DNA of 64,000 bases from Shewanella sediminis HAW-EB3 (GCF_000018025.1 NC_009831.1:2976001-3040000); one strand, 5' to 3'; numbered from the stretch's first letter, positions 32,601 through 42,282 are shown. Notes: generated from the letters alone by a model not told the origin. Numbers and translations are program-made.

Positions 32601-34506
32601 GAAGCTGACTATCAGCGATGCTCTGTGTTGACGTGCCCTGCACTGTCATCAAGAAATCGAGGATCCAATAGGTTGCGCCATCCGCCGTCTTAAGTTCATA
32701 GGGACGTTCGTTGATCACTCTTAGACCGAAGTTTTCCAGCATAGGTAAAACATCAGACAGATGAATAGGCTCATCTTTATGGAACAACTTGAGACGAACT
32801 TTACTGTTATTAAGTGCAGTCTCTTGTGGCTGATAGAAAAGCATCCCCAGTTGCAGCTCATCATTCAGAGACTCAAGATGCTGAATATCGACAACAGCAG
32901 AGCTTGGCAATACATCCTCTTTATAACTACGAGGAAAAGCATTGATATAACGCTTGCTAAGACTCTTACCTAACTCTTCACCCTGAGCACTACTCAATGC
33001 ATCATTGAGTTTATCTTCCCAAGAGCGAGCAGCTTCAATTAAATTGTTTTCGATAGCAGCCACATCCACATCCATATTATTATTATCGACTTTCACTATG
33101 TAATGAGTTCGCGCGAGCGTTGATTCTGAGAAATAAGTTGTAAATTCAACTTCTGAATCACTGTTGAAGTGCTGGCCAAGAATTCGCTGAGTATCTTCAC
33201 GTAGTTTAGTGTTATATCTATCTTTAGAGACATATACCAAACAAGAGAGGAAGCGACCGAAACCATCTTTACGTACAAATAGTTTCAATTTATCTCTGTC
33301 TTGCATCTCCAGAACACCATGGGCGACATGGGCTAACTCTTCGACATTCCCCTGAATAAGTTCATCGCGGGGTAGTGTCTCCAGGATGTGCATCAAGGCT
33401 TTATAGTCGTGTGAGCTCGGTGTCAAACCGGAGCGGTCCAGCACTCGCTGTACTTTTTCGGCTAACAGTGGAATTTCACGAGGGCTACGATTATAGAGAT
33501 TAGAAACGTAGAGGCCTAAGAATCTATCTTCGCCAATCACATTGCCTTTTTCATCGAAACGTTTAACGCCAACGTAATCGACATAGGCTGGGCGGTGAAC
33601 ACGACTTTTTTCGCTACTTTTGGTCAAGACCAACAAGCTATTATCCAAGGCTTCTTTACGGGCGCTTTCCGATAACCGGGAGATGAGTAATCCGGTTTCA
33701 GGCTTTGGCTTACCGGGAATATTCATTAATCCCAGGCTCGTTGAAGTATCGGGAATGAGTTCTAAATCACCTTCAACCTTGCGTAGATCGTACCTGCGAT
33801 AACCTAGTAGTGTAAAATGGTGATCGTTAAGATACTTAAGAAAATTAATCGCTTCTTCACGCTCACTCTTATGGCCCGGGTATGGGCGAGTATCGAGCTC
33901 TTTAATTGTCTCTGTCAATTTGTCAGACATCATGTCCCAGTCGCCAACCGACGCCGCTACATCACCCAACACAGATTCAATTTCTTTCTCTAATTGCTTA
34001 ATATCCTTGTCACTGCTTTGTCTATCAATCTCAATCAGGAACACTGCGACCTTTTCAAGTTTATCGCCGCCTTCATCCCCGTAGTGAACCTGCGAAATCA
34101 TCCCTTTAGTTCTTTTTATTGAGAGAGGAGTATGCAGAATCGCGTGGGCAGTGATACCTATTCGGTTGAGTGCCATACCGACAGAATCAACCAGGAATGG
34201 CATATCGGGTTGAATAACTTCGATGATCGAGTGAGTCGACTGCCAACCATGTTTAGACTGACTAGGGTTAAAAACCCGAATATGAGACTCCCCCTTAGGG
34301 GTGACATTTGCCGAATTCCATAAACTGAGTACCGCACCATAAAGATCACTGTCATTACGGGCATTGAGGTCGTCTTTGGACATATGAGCATAAAGGCAAG
34401 CCGCAAGCTGCTCTACTTGTTTTGATTGTGATTGAGGAACTTTAGAGTGAATTAGGCTAACTACATTTTCGAGTAGTACTGAAGGCATTGCATCTTTCAA
34501 GGCCAT
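29662..34506 (-). CDS. gdhB: NAD-specific glutamate dehydrogenase (large type)
   Basis: A 1614-residue enzyme of the L-180 class, converting glutamate to 2-oxoglutarate and ammonia with NAD; it is a catabolic enzyme in Shewanella and Pseudomonas. N-terminal regulatory/ACT-like regions (to about residue 700) precede the dehydrogenase core, with the substrate-site lysine in VPVGAKGGFVCKQ and the dinucleotide fold near GDMAGDVFGNGML. A long helical C-terminal region follows. AAGGAAAC precedes the ATG. Monogenic, with a palindrome 79 bases upstream and its own terminator. The symbol gdhB follows Pseudomonas usage. Confidence 0.95.
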   Translation of the reverse strand: MALKDAMPSVLLENVVSLIHSKVPQSQSKQVEQLAACLYAHMSKDDLNARNDSDLYGAVLSLWNSANVTPKGESHIRVFNPSQSKHGWQSTHSIIEVIQPDMPFLVDSVGMALNRIGITAHAILHTPLSIKRTKGMISQVHYGDEGGDKLEKVAVFLIEIDRQSSDKDIKQLEKEIESVLGDVAASVGDWDMMSDKLTETIKELDTRPYPGHKSEREEAINFLKYLNDHHFTLLGYRRYDLRKVEGDLELIPDTSTSLGLMNIPGKPKPETGLLISRLSESARKEALDNSLLVLTKSSEKSRVHRPAYVDYVGVKRFDEKGNVIGEDRFLGLYVSNLYNRSPREIPLLAEKVQRVLDRSGLTPSSHDYKALMHILETLPRDELIQGNVEELAHVAHGVLEMQDRDKLKLFVRKDGFGRFLSCLVYVSKDRYNTKLREDTQRILGQHFNSDSEVEFTTYFSESTLARTHYIVKVDNNNMDVDVAAIENNLIEAARSWEDKLNDALSSAQGEELGKSLSKRYINAFPRSYKEDVLPSSAVVDIQHLESLNDELQLGMLFYQPQETALNNSKVRLKLFHKDEPIHLSDVLPMLENFGLRVINERPYELKTADGATYWILDFLMTVQGTSTQSIADSQLRFQTALSEVWRKKLEDDGFNRLVLATGLGGREVSILRAYAKYMRQIDATFSQAYIEETFTRYPQIADFLVKMFMRKFNPKLKTRTLSKFVEQIDLRLEDVSSLDDDRIIRRYLDLINATLRTNFYQVSETAEVKAYLSFKFAPEEIPEMPRPLPKFEIFVYSPRVEGVHLRGGKVARGGLRWSDRREDFRTEVLGLVKAQQVKNTVIVPVGAKGGFVCKQLPTEGGREAFFTEGQECYRLFIRGLLDISDNIINGEVVPPANVVRHDEDDPYLVVAADKGTATFSDIANAISEEYNFWLGDAFASGGSNGYDHKKMGITARGAWESVKRHFREIGIDCQTTDFSCLAVGDMAGDVFGNGMLLSEHTRLVTAFNHLHIFIDPNPDAASSYKERARLFELPRSSWEDYNKELISKGGGIFLRSAKKISLTPEMKKMLETKKASMTPTELLKELLKMKVDLIWNGGIGTYVKASNETHAEVGDRANDALRVNGDEVQARIIGEGGNLGCTQLGRIEYASNGGRMNTDFVDNVGGVDCSDNEVNIKILLNALVADGEMTLKQRNRLLIEMTDEVGRIVLQDCKDQTRTISVTQVRGAEQLKEQIRFIHYLEKDGKLDRGMEFIPTDDELAERLANGKALTRPELSVLVAYAKMVLKEQLLTPEITDDPFLSQLLIAYFPQQLKEKYSDRMVAHPLRAEIIATSLANELVNDLGLNFVQRMQDETGASVAEAAICYTMAREVFGLYDLTKEITALNGVIPAVVQGEMLHQIRRNIRRACRWFLRHRNRSQSIEQTVGFYAPVFADLKANVHNYMVEEEVNGIRSEIAALVKEGVTEDVATHVVNMSTLFSALDISQIAELEDKPVALVAQTYFKLGARVELHWFLDQISAQPVANHWQALARAAFREELDWQQRSLSSVVLRTCTDTCDAETIITQWIDSNEGLLERWFHMLADFKTSQIHEFAKFSVALRELNLLILHCEGQK

Positions 34507-34584
34507 GTTGCTGTTTCCTTAGGGTCTATGGCAGCGCTTTTATAATTTTTGGGATGCTTGTACAAATGACCGGTCCGGAGAATG

Positions 34585-34596
34585 TGACCTAGGTCA
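34585..34596. promoter_or_regulatory. Palindrome upstream of glutamate dehydrogenase
   Basis: TGACCTAGGTCA, a perfect 12-base palindrome 79 bases before the gdhB ATG, with a second small palindrome GACCGGTC at 34568-34575. It could be an operator; regulator unknown. Confidence 0.35.
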
Positions 34597-34742
34597 TGCG
34601 CGAAGTCTATTACTAAACTTGCCATTTTTCGAGTGTTATTTTAGTGGTAGATCCTCTGCGAAACCAGTAATAGCGGTATTTTTGTGCTAAAGATGAAAAA
34701 ACAATCGGCATTTGAGCGTAACTATGCAAAAAACAGGGTAAT

Positions 34743-34765
34743 AAAAAAGGGAGCCGAAGCTCCCT
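34743..34765 (-). terminator. Intrinsic terminator of RND operon
   Basis: Minus-strand reading AGGGAGC-TTCG-GCTCCCT followed by TTTTTT, seven bases after the RND gene stop; the stable UUCG tetraloop is notable. Confidence 0.9.
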
Positions 34766-34771
34766 CTATCC

Positions 34772-37090
34772 CTATTCTACTCTGGGTTTTCGCCAAAAGA
34801 AGGCGCCAATTGCCGGCAAAATAATTATGGCTCCCAACATATTAACTAAAAACATAAATGTCAGAAGAATCCCCATATCCATTTGAAACTTAAGTGCAGA
34901 GAAGAACCAGGTACTCACGCCAATCGCTAGAGTAAGGCCGGTGAATATAACCGCACTTCCCCTTTCAACCAACGCCTCATAGTAGGCTTCCTGAACAGGC
35001 ATGCCGTCCCTAAGCCTCACTGCCATAGTAGAAAGAATATAGATGCCGTAATCGACACCGATACCCACCCCTAATGCAATAACAGGCAGAGTACTAACAG
35101 CCAGACCGATATCGAGTTGCGTCATCAGTGCCTGAGCTAATGTTGATACAACGTAAAGCGGTAGTACGACAGCAACGGTAGCCCGTAGCGATCTAAAGCT
35201 GATTAAACAGAGAATAAAGACCGCACCATACACGTACAGCATCATAGGTAACTGTGCTTCTGCCACCGCCTCATTCGTTGCAGCCATGACACCGACGGGA
35301 CCTGAAGCCAGCTTAAACTTCAATTTCTCCGAGTCCATTTCAGCTGCCAGAGTCTTAACTTTATCTATCACCAACTCAATGGTTTCTGCCTTATGATCTT
35401 TTAAAAACAGATAAACAGGCATGACAGAACAATCACCATTGAGCAAACCCGATGTGGTCGGAACTCGACCAACCGCTTGTACCAGGCTCGCTGTAGTACG
35501 CGGTAACACTTGCCACTTAGGATTTCCTTCGTTGAAACCGGCATTAACGCGCTTTGCAACAGAGGCTAAGCTTGCTGTCGCCTCAACACCTGGCGTGTTA
35601 CGGACCAACCATTCAAACTCATCAATTTCAGTCAAGACTGAGTGATAAGTACAGGCTTCAGGAAAAGCTTCTACAATCACGGTCATGACATCGGTAGTTA
35701 TTGAAAACTTATCAGTGATATAAAAAGTATCCTGATTGTAGCGAGAATCAAAATGAAGTGCAGGCGCGCCGCCTTGCAGGTCACCCACTTTCATCAGGCT
35801 AGCTTGCTGGGCGCCCAGAGCGTAAAGCCCCGTTGTGATGACCAACACCCAGATCGCATATTTAGTTGTGGCAAACGCAGACAGCTTCCTCCAGATATGG
35901 TTTATTCCATCATTGGAAGGATCGTGAGACCTTTTCGGTGGAGTAACCTGTGTGTATGAAATAACCAAGGGCAATAAAATCAAGTTGGTGAGAATGATGA
36001 CACCAACGCCTAAAGAAGCCGATATCGCCAACTCCCGAATAATTCCGATATCAATCGCCAGCAAAGTGAGAAAACCCACAGTGTCAGACAAGAGCGCAAT
36101 ACCACCGGGGATCAACAAACTTCTGAACGCCGAGGCTGCTGCTGATTTAGTCGACTTGCCATCGGCCACCCTGCGCCTGACCGCATTGATCATCTGTACG
36201 CTGTGACTCACGCCAATGGCAAAGACAAGGAAGGGGATCAAAATTGACATGGGGTCTAAACCAAACCCAACCACGGTCAGTAATCCCAATTGCCAGATCA
36301 CGGCGATTAAACTACACGCGAGTGGCAAAAAGGTCAGTACCAGCGATTTTGAAAACAGATAGACCATGATAGCGGTCACTATGATCGCTATCAGGAAAAA
36401 CAGCACGACCCCTTTGGCACCATCGGCAACATCACCCGCCATCTTGGCAAAACCGATAATGTGAATTTTTATGTCGTCATTTTCGTATTGAGTTCGCAGC
36501 TCCTCTTCAAGCTGAGATGCAAATGCGAGAGTGTCCAATGGCTCGCCCGTTTGAGGGTCAAAATCCATCAGTTGAGCCGTCACCATGGCTGCCGAATAAT
36601 CTTCAGCGATGAGTCTTCCTACAATACCTGCTTTTTCAATATTATTTCGTACGACGGTGAGTCCGGCGGTTGTTGTCGAGAAGTCCGCCGGTATAACCGG
36701 GCCGCCCGCAAAGCCATCTTCGACCACCTCTGTGAAACGTGTCGATGGCGAAAACAGAGACTTAACCTGAGCCCTGTCGACGCCTGGAATGAAGAACAAC
36801 TGATCGTGAACATTCTTTAACACATCGAAGAATCGCTCGTTGAAGATATCACCACTGCTGTCTTCAACGGCAACCATAATACTATTAGCCCCACCAAACT
36901 GTTTTTGATGCTTGAGGTAGGTCTGCATATAAGTATGGTTGAGCGGAATATTCTTAATAAAGGCAGCATCCATTTTTAGATTACTTGCCTGTAAGCCTAA
37001 GAACACTGTCGTGACTAAAAAAACAAGAATAACAAATGCTCTATGCCTGAATAGATAGGATTCAAGTCCATTAACCATTTTATCTAACAT
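34772..37090 (-). CDS. RND-superfamily exporter (MmpL-like)
   Basis: A 772-residue inner-membrane protein with two repeats of one plus five helices and two large periplasmic loops (after residue 40 and after about 400). This is the layout of hydrophobe/lipid exporters of the RND superfamily rather than of drug efflux AcrB proteins (too short). The Asp-bearing GVGIGVDYGIYIL in the second half corresponds to the proton-relay helix. Last gene of a four-gene operon with DUF1302, DUF1329 and YCF48-like genes, 16 bases after the latter. Substrate unknown, probably hydrophobic. Confidence 0.85.
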   Translation of the reverse strand: MLDKMVNGLESYLFRHRAFVILVFLVTTVFLGLQASNLKMDAAFIKNIPLNHTYMQTYLKHQKQFGGANSIMVAVEDSSGDIFNERFFDVLKNVHDQLFFIPGVDRAQVKSLFSPSTRFTEVVEDGFAGGPVIPADFSTTTAGLTVVRNNIEKAGIVGRLIAEDYSAAMVTAQLMDFDPQTGEPLDTLAFASQLEEELRTQYENDDIKIHIIGFAKMAGDVADGAKGVVLFFLIAIIVTAIMVYLFSKSLVLTFLPLACSLIAVIWQLGLLTVVGFGLDPMSILIPFLVFAIGVSHSVQMINAVRRRVADGKSTKSAAASAFRSLLIPGGIALLSDTVGFLTLLAIDIGIIRELAISASLGVGVIILTNLILLPLVISYTQVTPPKRSHDPSNDGINHIWRKLSAFATTKYAIWVLVITTGLYALGAQQASLMKVGDLQGGAPALHFDSRYNQDTFYITDKFSITTDVMTVIVEAFPEACTYHSVLTEIDEFEWLVRNTPGVEATASLASVAKRVNAGFNEGNPKWQVLPRTTASLVQAVGRVPTTSGLLNGDCSVMPVYLFLKDHKAETIELVIDKVKTLAAEMDSEKLKFKLASGPVGVMAATNEAVAEAQLPMMLYVYGAVFILCLISFRSLRATVAVVLPLYVVSTLAQALMTQLDIGLAVSTLPVIALGVGIGVDYGIYILSTMAVRLRDGMPVQEAYYEALVERGSAVIFTGLTLAIGVSTWFFSALKFQMDMGILLTFMFLVNMLGAIIILPAIGAFFWRKPRVE

Positions 37091-37106
37091 CTTAAGGATC
37101 CTATTA

Positions 37107-38132
37107 TTATTTTAATTCGAAGAGGCCTTTTGTACCAGCCACCCAAATATGTCCCTGTGGATCTTGATTAATAGCAACGAGATTCTCTCCCTGTCGCTGA
37201 TGAATAATCTTACTCTCTCCCAGAGCGGGTACATCAATTATCACACCGGCATTACCGACTAAAATCAACCCGCCATCATTGTTCGGCAAAGCGCCGTTAA
37301 TCGTAGACTTGACAGGTAATGTCACCTCTTTCCAGCTGCCCATATCAAGAGAGGCTTGGAAAATGTGACCTCGCAGTCCCATAACGAAAATAGTGTCATT
37401 GAGTTGAATGGTATTGAACAGGGAGCCTTCATAGATGAAGTCAACTTTGGTCCACTGCTTGCCTCGATTGTCTGACACGGCAACTAAGCCAAGCTCTCCG
37501 ACCATAATGAGTTGACCGTTAGACAGCGAATTAATGCGATTGAAATGTGGAAGCAAAGCACTGCGTTCACTTAGATAGAGCGCCTCATCTTCTGCCTTTA
37601 ATTCAGCCAGGTAGCTGACATCTTCCTCAAACAGCAACTCTTCATGGTATTCGCTTAACCATGTTTTACCACCATCAGACGTTCTATAGAACAAGCCATA
37701 AGCGCCTATAGCCACTCCATTTTGTTCATCAAAGAAGAGAATATCCATCAAAGGTTTTTCGATCTCTGGTGACCCCATCTGTAACTGCCAGGTCAAGCCG
37801 GCATCGATGGTATGAATAATGGTAGCATCATGGCCAACCGCCCAACCAAGTTCAGGAGTGATAAAAAATACTTTTGTGAGGTGGGCCTGCGTCGGCGTTG
37901 AAACTTGCGTCCACAGCCCCTCTTTTTCACCATTAAGAATGAAAACGTGTCCGCGTTCACCGACGGCAACCGTAGTGGCCCCCTTAGTCGCAATATCGAG
38001 GATGATTGACTCGATGGCTAATGGCTGAATTTGACTACTTGAACCGTTTGCATCACTCGCCTGAGATACAGGTGACAGAAAAAGGGCAGCAATTAAACAA
38101 ACAGAAACAAATCGAAGCATGCTAAACAACAT
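37107..38132 (-). CDS. YCF48/BNR-type beta-propeller protein
   Basis: A 341-residue exported protein with signal peptide (LIAALFLSPVSQAS). It carries repeats of the photosystem-II-assembly-factor/BNR type, e.g. GWAVGHDATIIHTIDAGLTW, GVAIGAYGLFYRTSDGGKTW, LVAVSDNRGKQW and HIWVAGTKGLFEL. In this non-phototroph it is expected to be a periplasmic scaffold of the exporter system. Third in the operon. Function inferred from neighbours only. Confidence 0.8.
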   Translation of the reverse strand: MLFSMLRFVSVCLIAALFLSPVSQASDANGSSSQIQPLAIESIILDIATKGATTVAVGERGHVFILNGEKEGLWTQVSTPTQAHLTKVFFITPELGWAVGHDATIIHTIDAGLTWQLQMGSPEIEKPLMDILFFDEQNGVAIGAYGLFYRTSDGGKTWLSEYHEELLFEEDVSYLAELKAEDEALYLSERSALLPHFNRINSLSNGQLIMVGELGLVAVSDNRGKQWTKVDFIYEGSLFNTIQLNDTIFVMGLRGHIFQASLDMGSWKEVTLPVKSTINGALPNNDGGLILVGNAGVIIDVPALGESKIIHQRQGENLVAINQDPQGHIWVAGTKGLFELK

Positions 38133-38190
38133 ACAGACTTCCTTAAGAGATAGAGGGGCACCCTATCGATGCCCCTTTTGTATCGGAGGA

Positions 38191-39555
38191 TTAACGAATA
38201 CCGGCACGTCTTAACGCCGCGGGGGTGAAGTTAGCTTCACTCAGCTTGGCATCAAAATTATACATACGGCCTTCGTTATCGAGTCCCATTGCGATATAAC
38301 GACGGGATTGAAGATCATGGAAGACCTCAAGCGTAGTCCAATGTGTAGGAACTTCGTAATAGTTAATAGCATGCGCAAAGGCAACACGATATAACTCATC
38401 ACGATTATCATAGATATCGGCTAGCGACACCTGCCAGGAGTCCTCATCTATATAGAAAGTACGCGTCTTATAAATATGACGCATGCCCTCTTTAAGCTGA
38501 GCTTTGACAACCCAAACACGGTGCTTTTCCCAACGCACAAGCTCAGGATTCACATGACCGGGATGAATAATCTGGTCATACTTAAGCTTATCCGAATGTA
38601 GCTTGTAATCATTATAGGGAATGTAGACTTCCTGCTTACCGATCAACTCCCAGTTATAACGAACAGGAGAGCCGTTAAACATGTCAAAGTCATCCGTCGT
38701 TCTAAGACCGTCAGATACAGAACCCGGTGTATCGAAGGCCACATTAGGGGCCTTACGAACACGGCGTTGACCTGTATTGTAGGTCCACGCCTGGCGAGGT
38801 AATGCCTCTTGATCCATGGTCTCTTTAACCAGTAGTGCAGTACCCGCAAGACGCGCCGGTTGTGTCACGACCTGCTTAAAGTAGAACAAGGTATTTGACG
38901 CATTGAGTTTATCTAAGGTGATCTCCGGACGAGAATACTGAAAACGTATCTCCTCGGCGGTTTCAACTAAGGTATAGCTACCACTCGCCGTCGGCGCGGC
39001 TTGGCTACGGGAAGTTTCTACATCCACCCCACGAAAACGCAGTACATGGTTCCAGATAACCTCTAAACCATTTTTAGGCATAGGGAATGGCACACCAATC
39101 GATGCACCTTTAACGCCGTTACCTTCAGATACAAGTTCGGCGCGGGTCGCATTGGCTTTAGTCGCATCATAGACAAACTGAGGCACAGAAGCGGTACGCC
39201 TGGTCTGATAGACATTCATCTTGTAGGTGTCAGGGTAAAGTTCAAATAACTTCCTCTGGCCATCGGTCAGATGAGCCTTGTATTTATCTTTATTGGCATT
39301 AGTTATCGTAAATTCAATCTTGTCCTGAGGAAAAGGATCCGGATGATGCATCCCCTTCTCATAACCTGCAATGGCGGAAGTGATCCCACCATCCCAGGCA
39401 GGAATCGAACCATCGGCATTACCGGCTTTAACACCACCTAATGGCGTTAATTCGGTTCCAAGCTTTGCAGCTTCAGCATCTGTAACTTTAGCCAATGCGG
39501 CTGGCGCACTGAGTGCTAGCATCACAGACGCCGACAATATCCCAAGTTTATTCAT
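38191..39555 (-). CDS. DUF1329 outer-membrane-associated protein
   Basis: A 454-residue exported protein: signal peptide ending PAALAK, then KLGTELTPLGGVKAGNADGS, IPAWDGGI, the DUF1329 opening. This family has a LolA/LolB-like fold and regularly accompanies DUF1302. Second gene of the operon, 18 bases after the DUF1302 gene. Probably handles a hydrophobic ligand between exporter and outer membrane. Confidence 0.88.
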   Translation of the reverse strand: MNKLGILSASVMLALSAPAALAKVTDAEAAKLGTELTPLGGVKAGNADGSIPAWDGGITSAIAGYEKGMHHPDPFPQDKIEFTITNANKDKYKAHLTDGQRKLFELYPDTYKMNVYQTRRTASVPQFVYDATKANATRAELVSEGNGVKGASIGVPFPMPKNGLEVIWNHVLRFRGVDVETSRSQAAPTASGSYTLVETAEEIRFQYSRPEITLDKLNASNTLFYFKQVVTQPARLAGTALLVKETMDQEALPRQAWTYNTGQRRVRKAPNVAFDTPGSVSDGLRTTDDFDMFNGSPVRYNWELIGKQEVYIPYNDYKLHSDKLKYDQIIHPGHVNPELVRWEKHRVWVVKAQLKEGMRHIYKTRTFYIDEDSWQVSLADIYDNRDELYRVAFAHAINYYEVPTHWTTLEVFHDLQSRRYIAMGLDNEGRMYNFDAKLSEANFTPAALRRAGIR

Positions 39556-39573
39556 TGTTATTGTCCTTGTGAT

Positions 39574-41634
39574 TTAGATTGAGTACTTGATGTTAAATGA
39601 CACGTAATCACGGTCTGACATCTGGTTAGTCGTACCGACGCCACCAAAGAAGCTATTGTAGGAGAAATCTGCGCCCCAACGATTCTGATAATCGAAGTTT
39701 ACGCCGACAGAAACTGATTTCTTTCCTTCGGTGAACAGGAACATAGGATCGGGCGTAATACCCTCTACATCATGTGAGAAGATCACACGAGGAGACATAT
39801 TGACACCAGAAAACAAGTTGTTGTAATCAGCCTTAGCGACTAAACGGTAACCCCAGGCGAAGTCAGTGGGGAATGGGTTGGTCTCCGGACCATTATGCAC
39901 ACCTTCGATGATACCTGGCATATCCGGATTTCCACCCGAACGCGCAGTCCCCGGTCCATTGAGTCTTAACTCATCGAAACCTGGCATATCATGGATCCAC
40001 ACGCCACCAATCTCGGCTAACATAACCAGATTACTCGTGCCTAATGTAGGCCCAAACAGGTGAGTAAAGGTGGCTTGGGCTTGAGTGGTATCCAGGCGTA
40101 TAAAGCCCTCTGCATACTCGCCAGGTCCCACGTCATCGACATAAGAGGTGTATTGAGATATCCCATCGAAATCGGGGCGAAGACCCGCATTCGCCAGCTG
40201 TTGCGGCATAGCAGCAAACAGCAGTTCAACATCATCAATTTGCAGTGGTTCATCCTGACGGTGAGCAATTTCACCGGCAACCGAAGTATCGCCTATCAAT
40301 GTATTGAAGCTGAAGCCATAGAGTTGGATATCTTCAGGGTACTCGATCTGCGCCTTAGAGAAGGTTTCTAAACCAAGCAGCACATCGCGATCGACGCTTC
40401 CGCCAGTCGCCGCAAGCGCACCGAGCGTACCTAGATCATTGGCGATCGCCTGTTGACCAAAATCAGCCGTCGTTCCGCTAATGAGAGGTCTGCGACTATG
40501 ATAATTCATGTAATAGAGGCCAAACTCGGTCTCCCACAAAGCCGGTGAGTAGTAACCCAGCTTTACACCATACTGTCCCGAATCGCTGGCACTGGCTTGA
40601 TCTTGTACCAGCGTAGCCTTGGTGGGATAGGCTAAAGCTAATGCACCAAGCGTCGCCGAGTCATAATCACCTGAGATAATCATCTGGGCTAACTTATTAT
40701 ATTCCGCTTCGAGGAACTCCAGATTCATGTCCGGGTTGGCCTGAAAACCTAACTGAGCATTTTGGCCATAGCCGCCATATCCGGCAAAATCGTTCGACGA
40801 GAAATATGATCCTGGCGTCGGTACCCAAACAGGCTCCCAGTCATATTGGTAGAAGGCCTCGACTGATAGCTCATCTGTCATGCCAAATGATGCCCACACC
40901 ATTCCCTGAGGCCTGAATGCCTCTTTAAGTTCTGCACCTGGCGCATTGAGGATATTGAGATCGACAGGATTAATCACACCGATGCCGTGAGGTATCAAGG
41001 TACTTTCACCCCAAGAGACCACCTGGTTACCGACACGAATGGTAAGCGGGTTAGCCCCATCATTGAAATCGAAGTTGCCGTAAACGAAAGCATCAAGCAA
41101 GCGTACATCTTTACATTGGACTTTCGATGCTTCCGAGTCCATACAAGGATCGTACTCTTTACCCGTTAACGGATCGCTATAACCATAGTCGCCGTTATTC
41201 GCTTTCTGATCGTAGAAGTACATGCCACGAGCGAAGATACCGAAGTTTTTGTATTTGAGTGAAAGTTCGTGTAAACCCTTGAACACAACAGCCGTTGTAT
41301 CACCTTGGGAATAGAGTAGATTACTCAAGTCACCATTACTGGAATATGACCCAGGTTGAGCCCAAATCTCGGCGGAGGTATATTTCGTATTATTGAACGC
41401 AGAGTAGTTTGACCAATCAAATCTGGGATGATTCACTTTACCAATATTGTTATCCCAATCACGTCCCTCGACCCGCCAACTAGCGCCGGCAGAGAAGGTT
41501 GAATCGAATGTTCCTTGAACTTCTCCCCAATCAAATGATACAGCGTTGACACCGGAAGTAACTCCCATACTCAGTGCCGCTACGATCCCCAAAGTAAGCG
41601 TCGACTTGTTAAAGCCGTTTATAACCTTTTTCAT
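39574..41634 (-). CDS. DUF1302 outer-membrane protein
   Basis: A 686-residue protein: signal peptide (IVAALSMGVTSGVNA), then alternating strands rich in Trp/Tyr consistent with a large beta-barrel (SWRVEGRDWDNN, IRVGNQVVSWGEST, GVNFDYQNRWGADFSYNSFF). The family DUF1302 is an outer-membrane pore often tied to hydrophobic substrate handling. First gene of the operon; GGAGAG about nine bases before the ATG. The 330-base upstream region likely holds the operon promoter. Confidence 0.88.
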   Translation of the reverse strand: MKKVINGFNKSTLTLGIVAALSMGVTSGVNAVSFDWGEVQGTFDSTFSAGASWRVEGRDWDNNIGKVNHPRFDWSNYSAFNNTKYTSAEIWAQPGSYSSNGDLSNLLYSQGDTTAVVFKGLHELSLKYKNFGIFARGMYFYDQKANNGDYGYSDPLTGKEYDPCMDSEASKVQCKDVRLLDAFVYGNFDFNDGANPLTIRVGNQVVSWGESTLIPHGIGVINPVDLNILNAPGAELKEAFRPQGMVWASFGMTDELSVEAFYQYDWEPVWVPTPGSYFSSNDFAGYGGYGQNAQLGFQANPDMNLEFLEAEYNKLAQMIISGDYDSATLGALALAYPTKATLVQDQASASDSGQYGVKLGYYSPALWETEFGLYYMNYHSRRPLISGTTADFGQQAIANDLGTLGALAATGGSVDRDVLLGLETFSKAQIEYPEDIQLYGFSFNTLIGDTSVAGEIAHRQDEPLQIDDVELLFAAMPQQLANAGLRPDFDGISQYTSYVDDVGPGEYAEGFIRLDTTQAQATFTHLFGPTLGTSNLVMLAEIGGVWIHDMPGFDELRLNGPGTARSGGNPDMPGIIEGVHNGPETNPFPTDFAWGYRLVAKADYNNLFSGVNMSPRVIFSHDVEGITPDPMFLFTEGKKSVSVGVNFDYQNRWGADFSYNSFFGGVGTTNQMSDRDYVSFNIKYSI

Positions 41635-41961
41635 TTTAGCTTCTCTCCATAACCTGCTGGATTCTTGTTATAGGAATGTCAACCAACATCTTGTTAGCCT
41701 ACAGGTAACACCATTGTTACAGTATTTACATCTGATGAGCAAGATGGAATTAGAGAAAATCTTCTAAAGATTTAAGTACCTTAGCTAAAAATAAAACAAT
41801 AATTTAAACGCTTGATTTAAAAGTTAGATAAGAAGATGGTGTTATAAGCAAAAAATAAGAAGGATATTGTGAAATAACAAAGGATTACATAAAGCAGAAC
41901 AGGACTGTTCGACAAAGAAAAGCCAATCAGTCGTTTGAAGTAATTACTCTAATCTTTAAAG
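41635..41961. promoter_or_regulatory. Upstream region of DUF1302 operon
   Basis: AT-rich and without genes. It contains GTAAC-ACCATT-GTTAC (41705-41720), a possible operator about 70 bases upstream of the DUF1302 start. No confident -35/-10 pair. Confidence 0.35.
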
Positions 41962-42177
41962 CTAAATTTTTTGCAGAGAAAGCAACTCTCCCTTTTCACC
42001 GAGCTCCAATTTAAAATTGCCATGAACACCGGAGCGAGTTAAAAACTGGCGAAAATGACGGCCGTTGATCCAAAGTTTCCTTCCGTGACTATCATGCACT
42101 TCGACTTTGTCGACATGCCCCTGATAATATCGCTGAAATTCGTGAAAACTTACATTTAAAGAGAAATAAAAGGTCAT
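41962..42177 (-). CDS. DUF2835 small protein
   Basis: A 71-residue protein with the DUF2835 pattern YYQGHVDKVEVHDSHGRKLW and ARHFRQFLTRSGVHG-like WINGRHFRQFLTRSGVHGNF, a compact beta-fold of unknown function restricted to gammaproteobacteria. It lies 105 bases downstream of pepN on the same strand. Confidence 0.85.
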   Translation of the reverse strand: MTFYFSLNVSFHEFQRYYQGHVDKVEVHDSHGRKLWINGRHFRQFLTRSGVHGNFKLELGEKGELLSLQKI

Positions 42178-42282
42178 ATTTTCAAACTAAAACAATGAGA
42201 AACTAACTAAATCACAGAAGGTTACAACAAACTGATGACTCCCCACTTAGGACTGCAGGGAGTCATCATCGATTAACGTATG

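Noticed and set aside
36461..36820. 119-codon plus-strand ORF inside the RND gene
   Set aside because: Lies fully antisense to a clear coding region; no ribosome site or recognisable domain.
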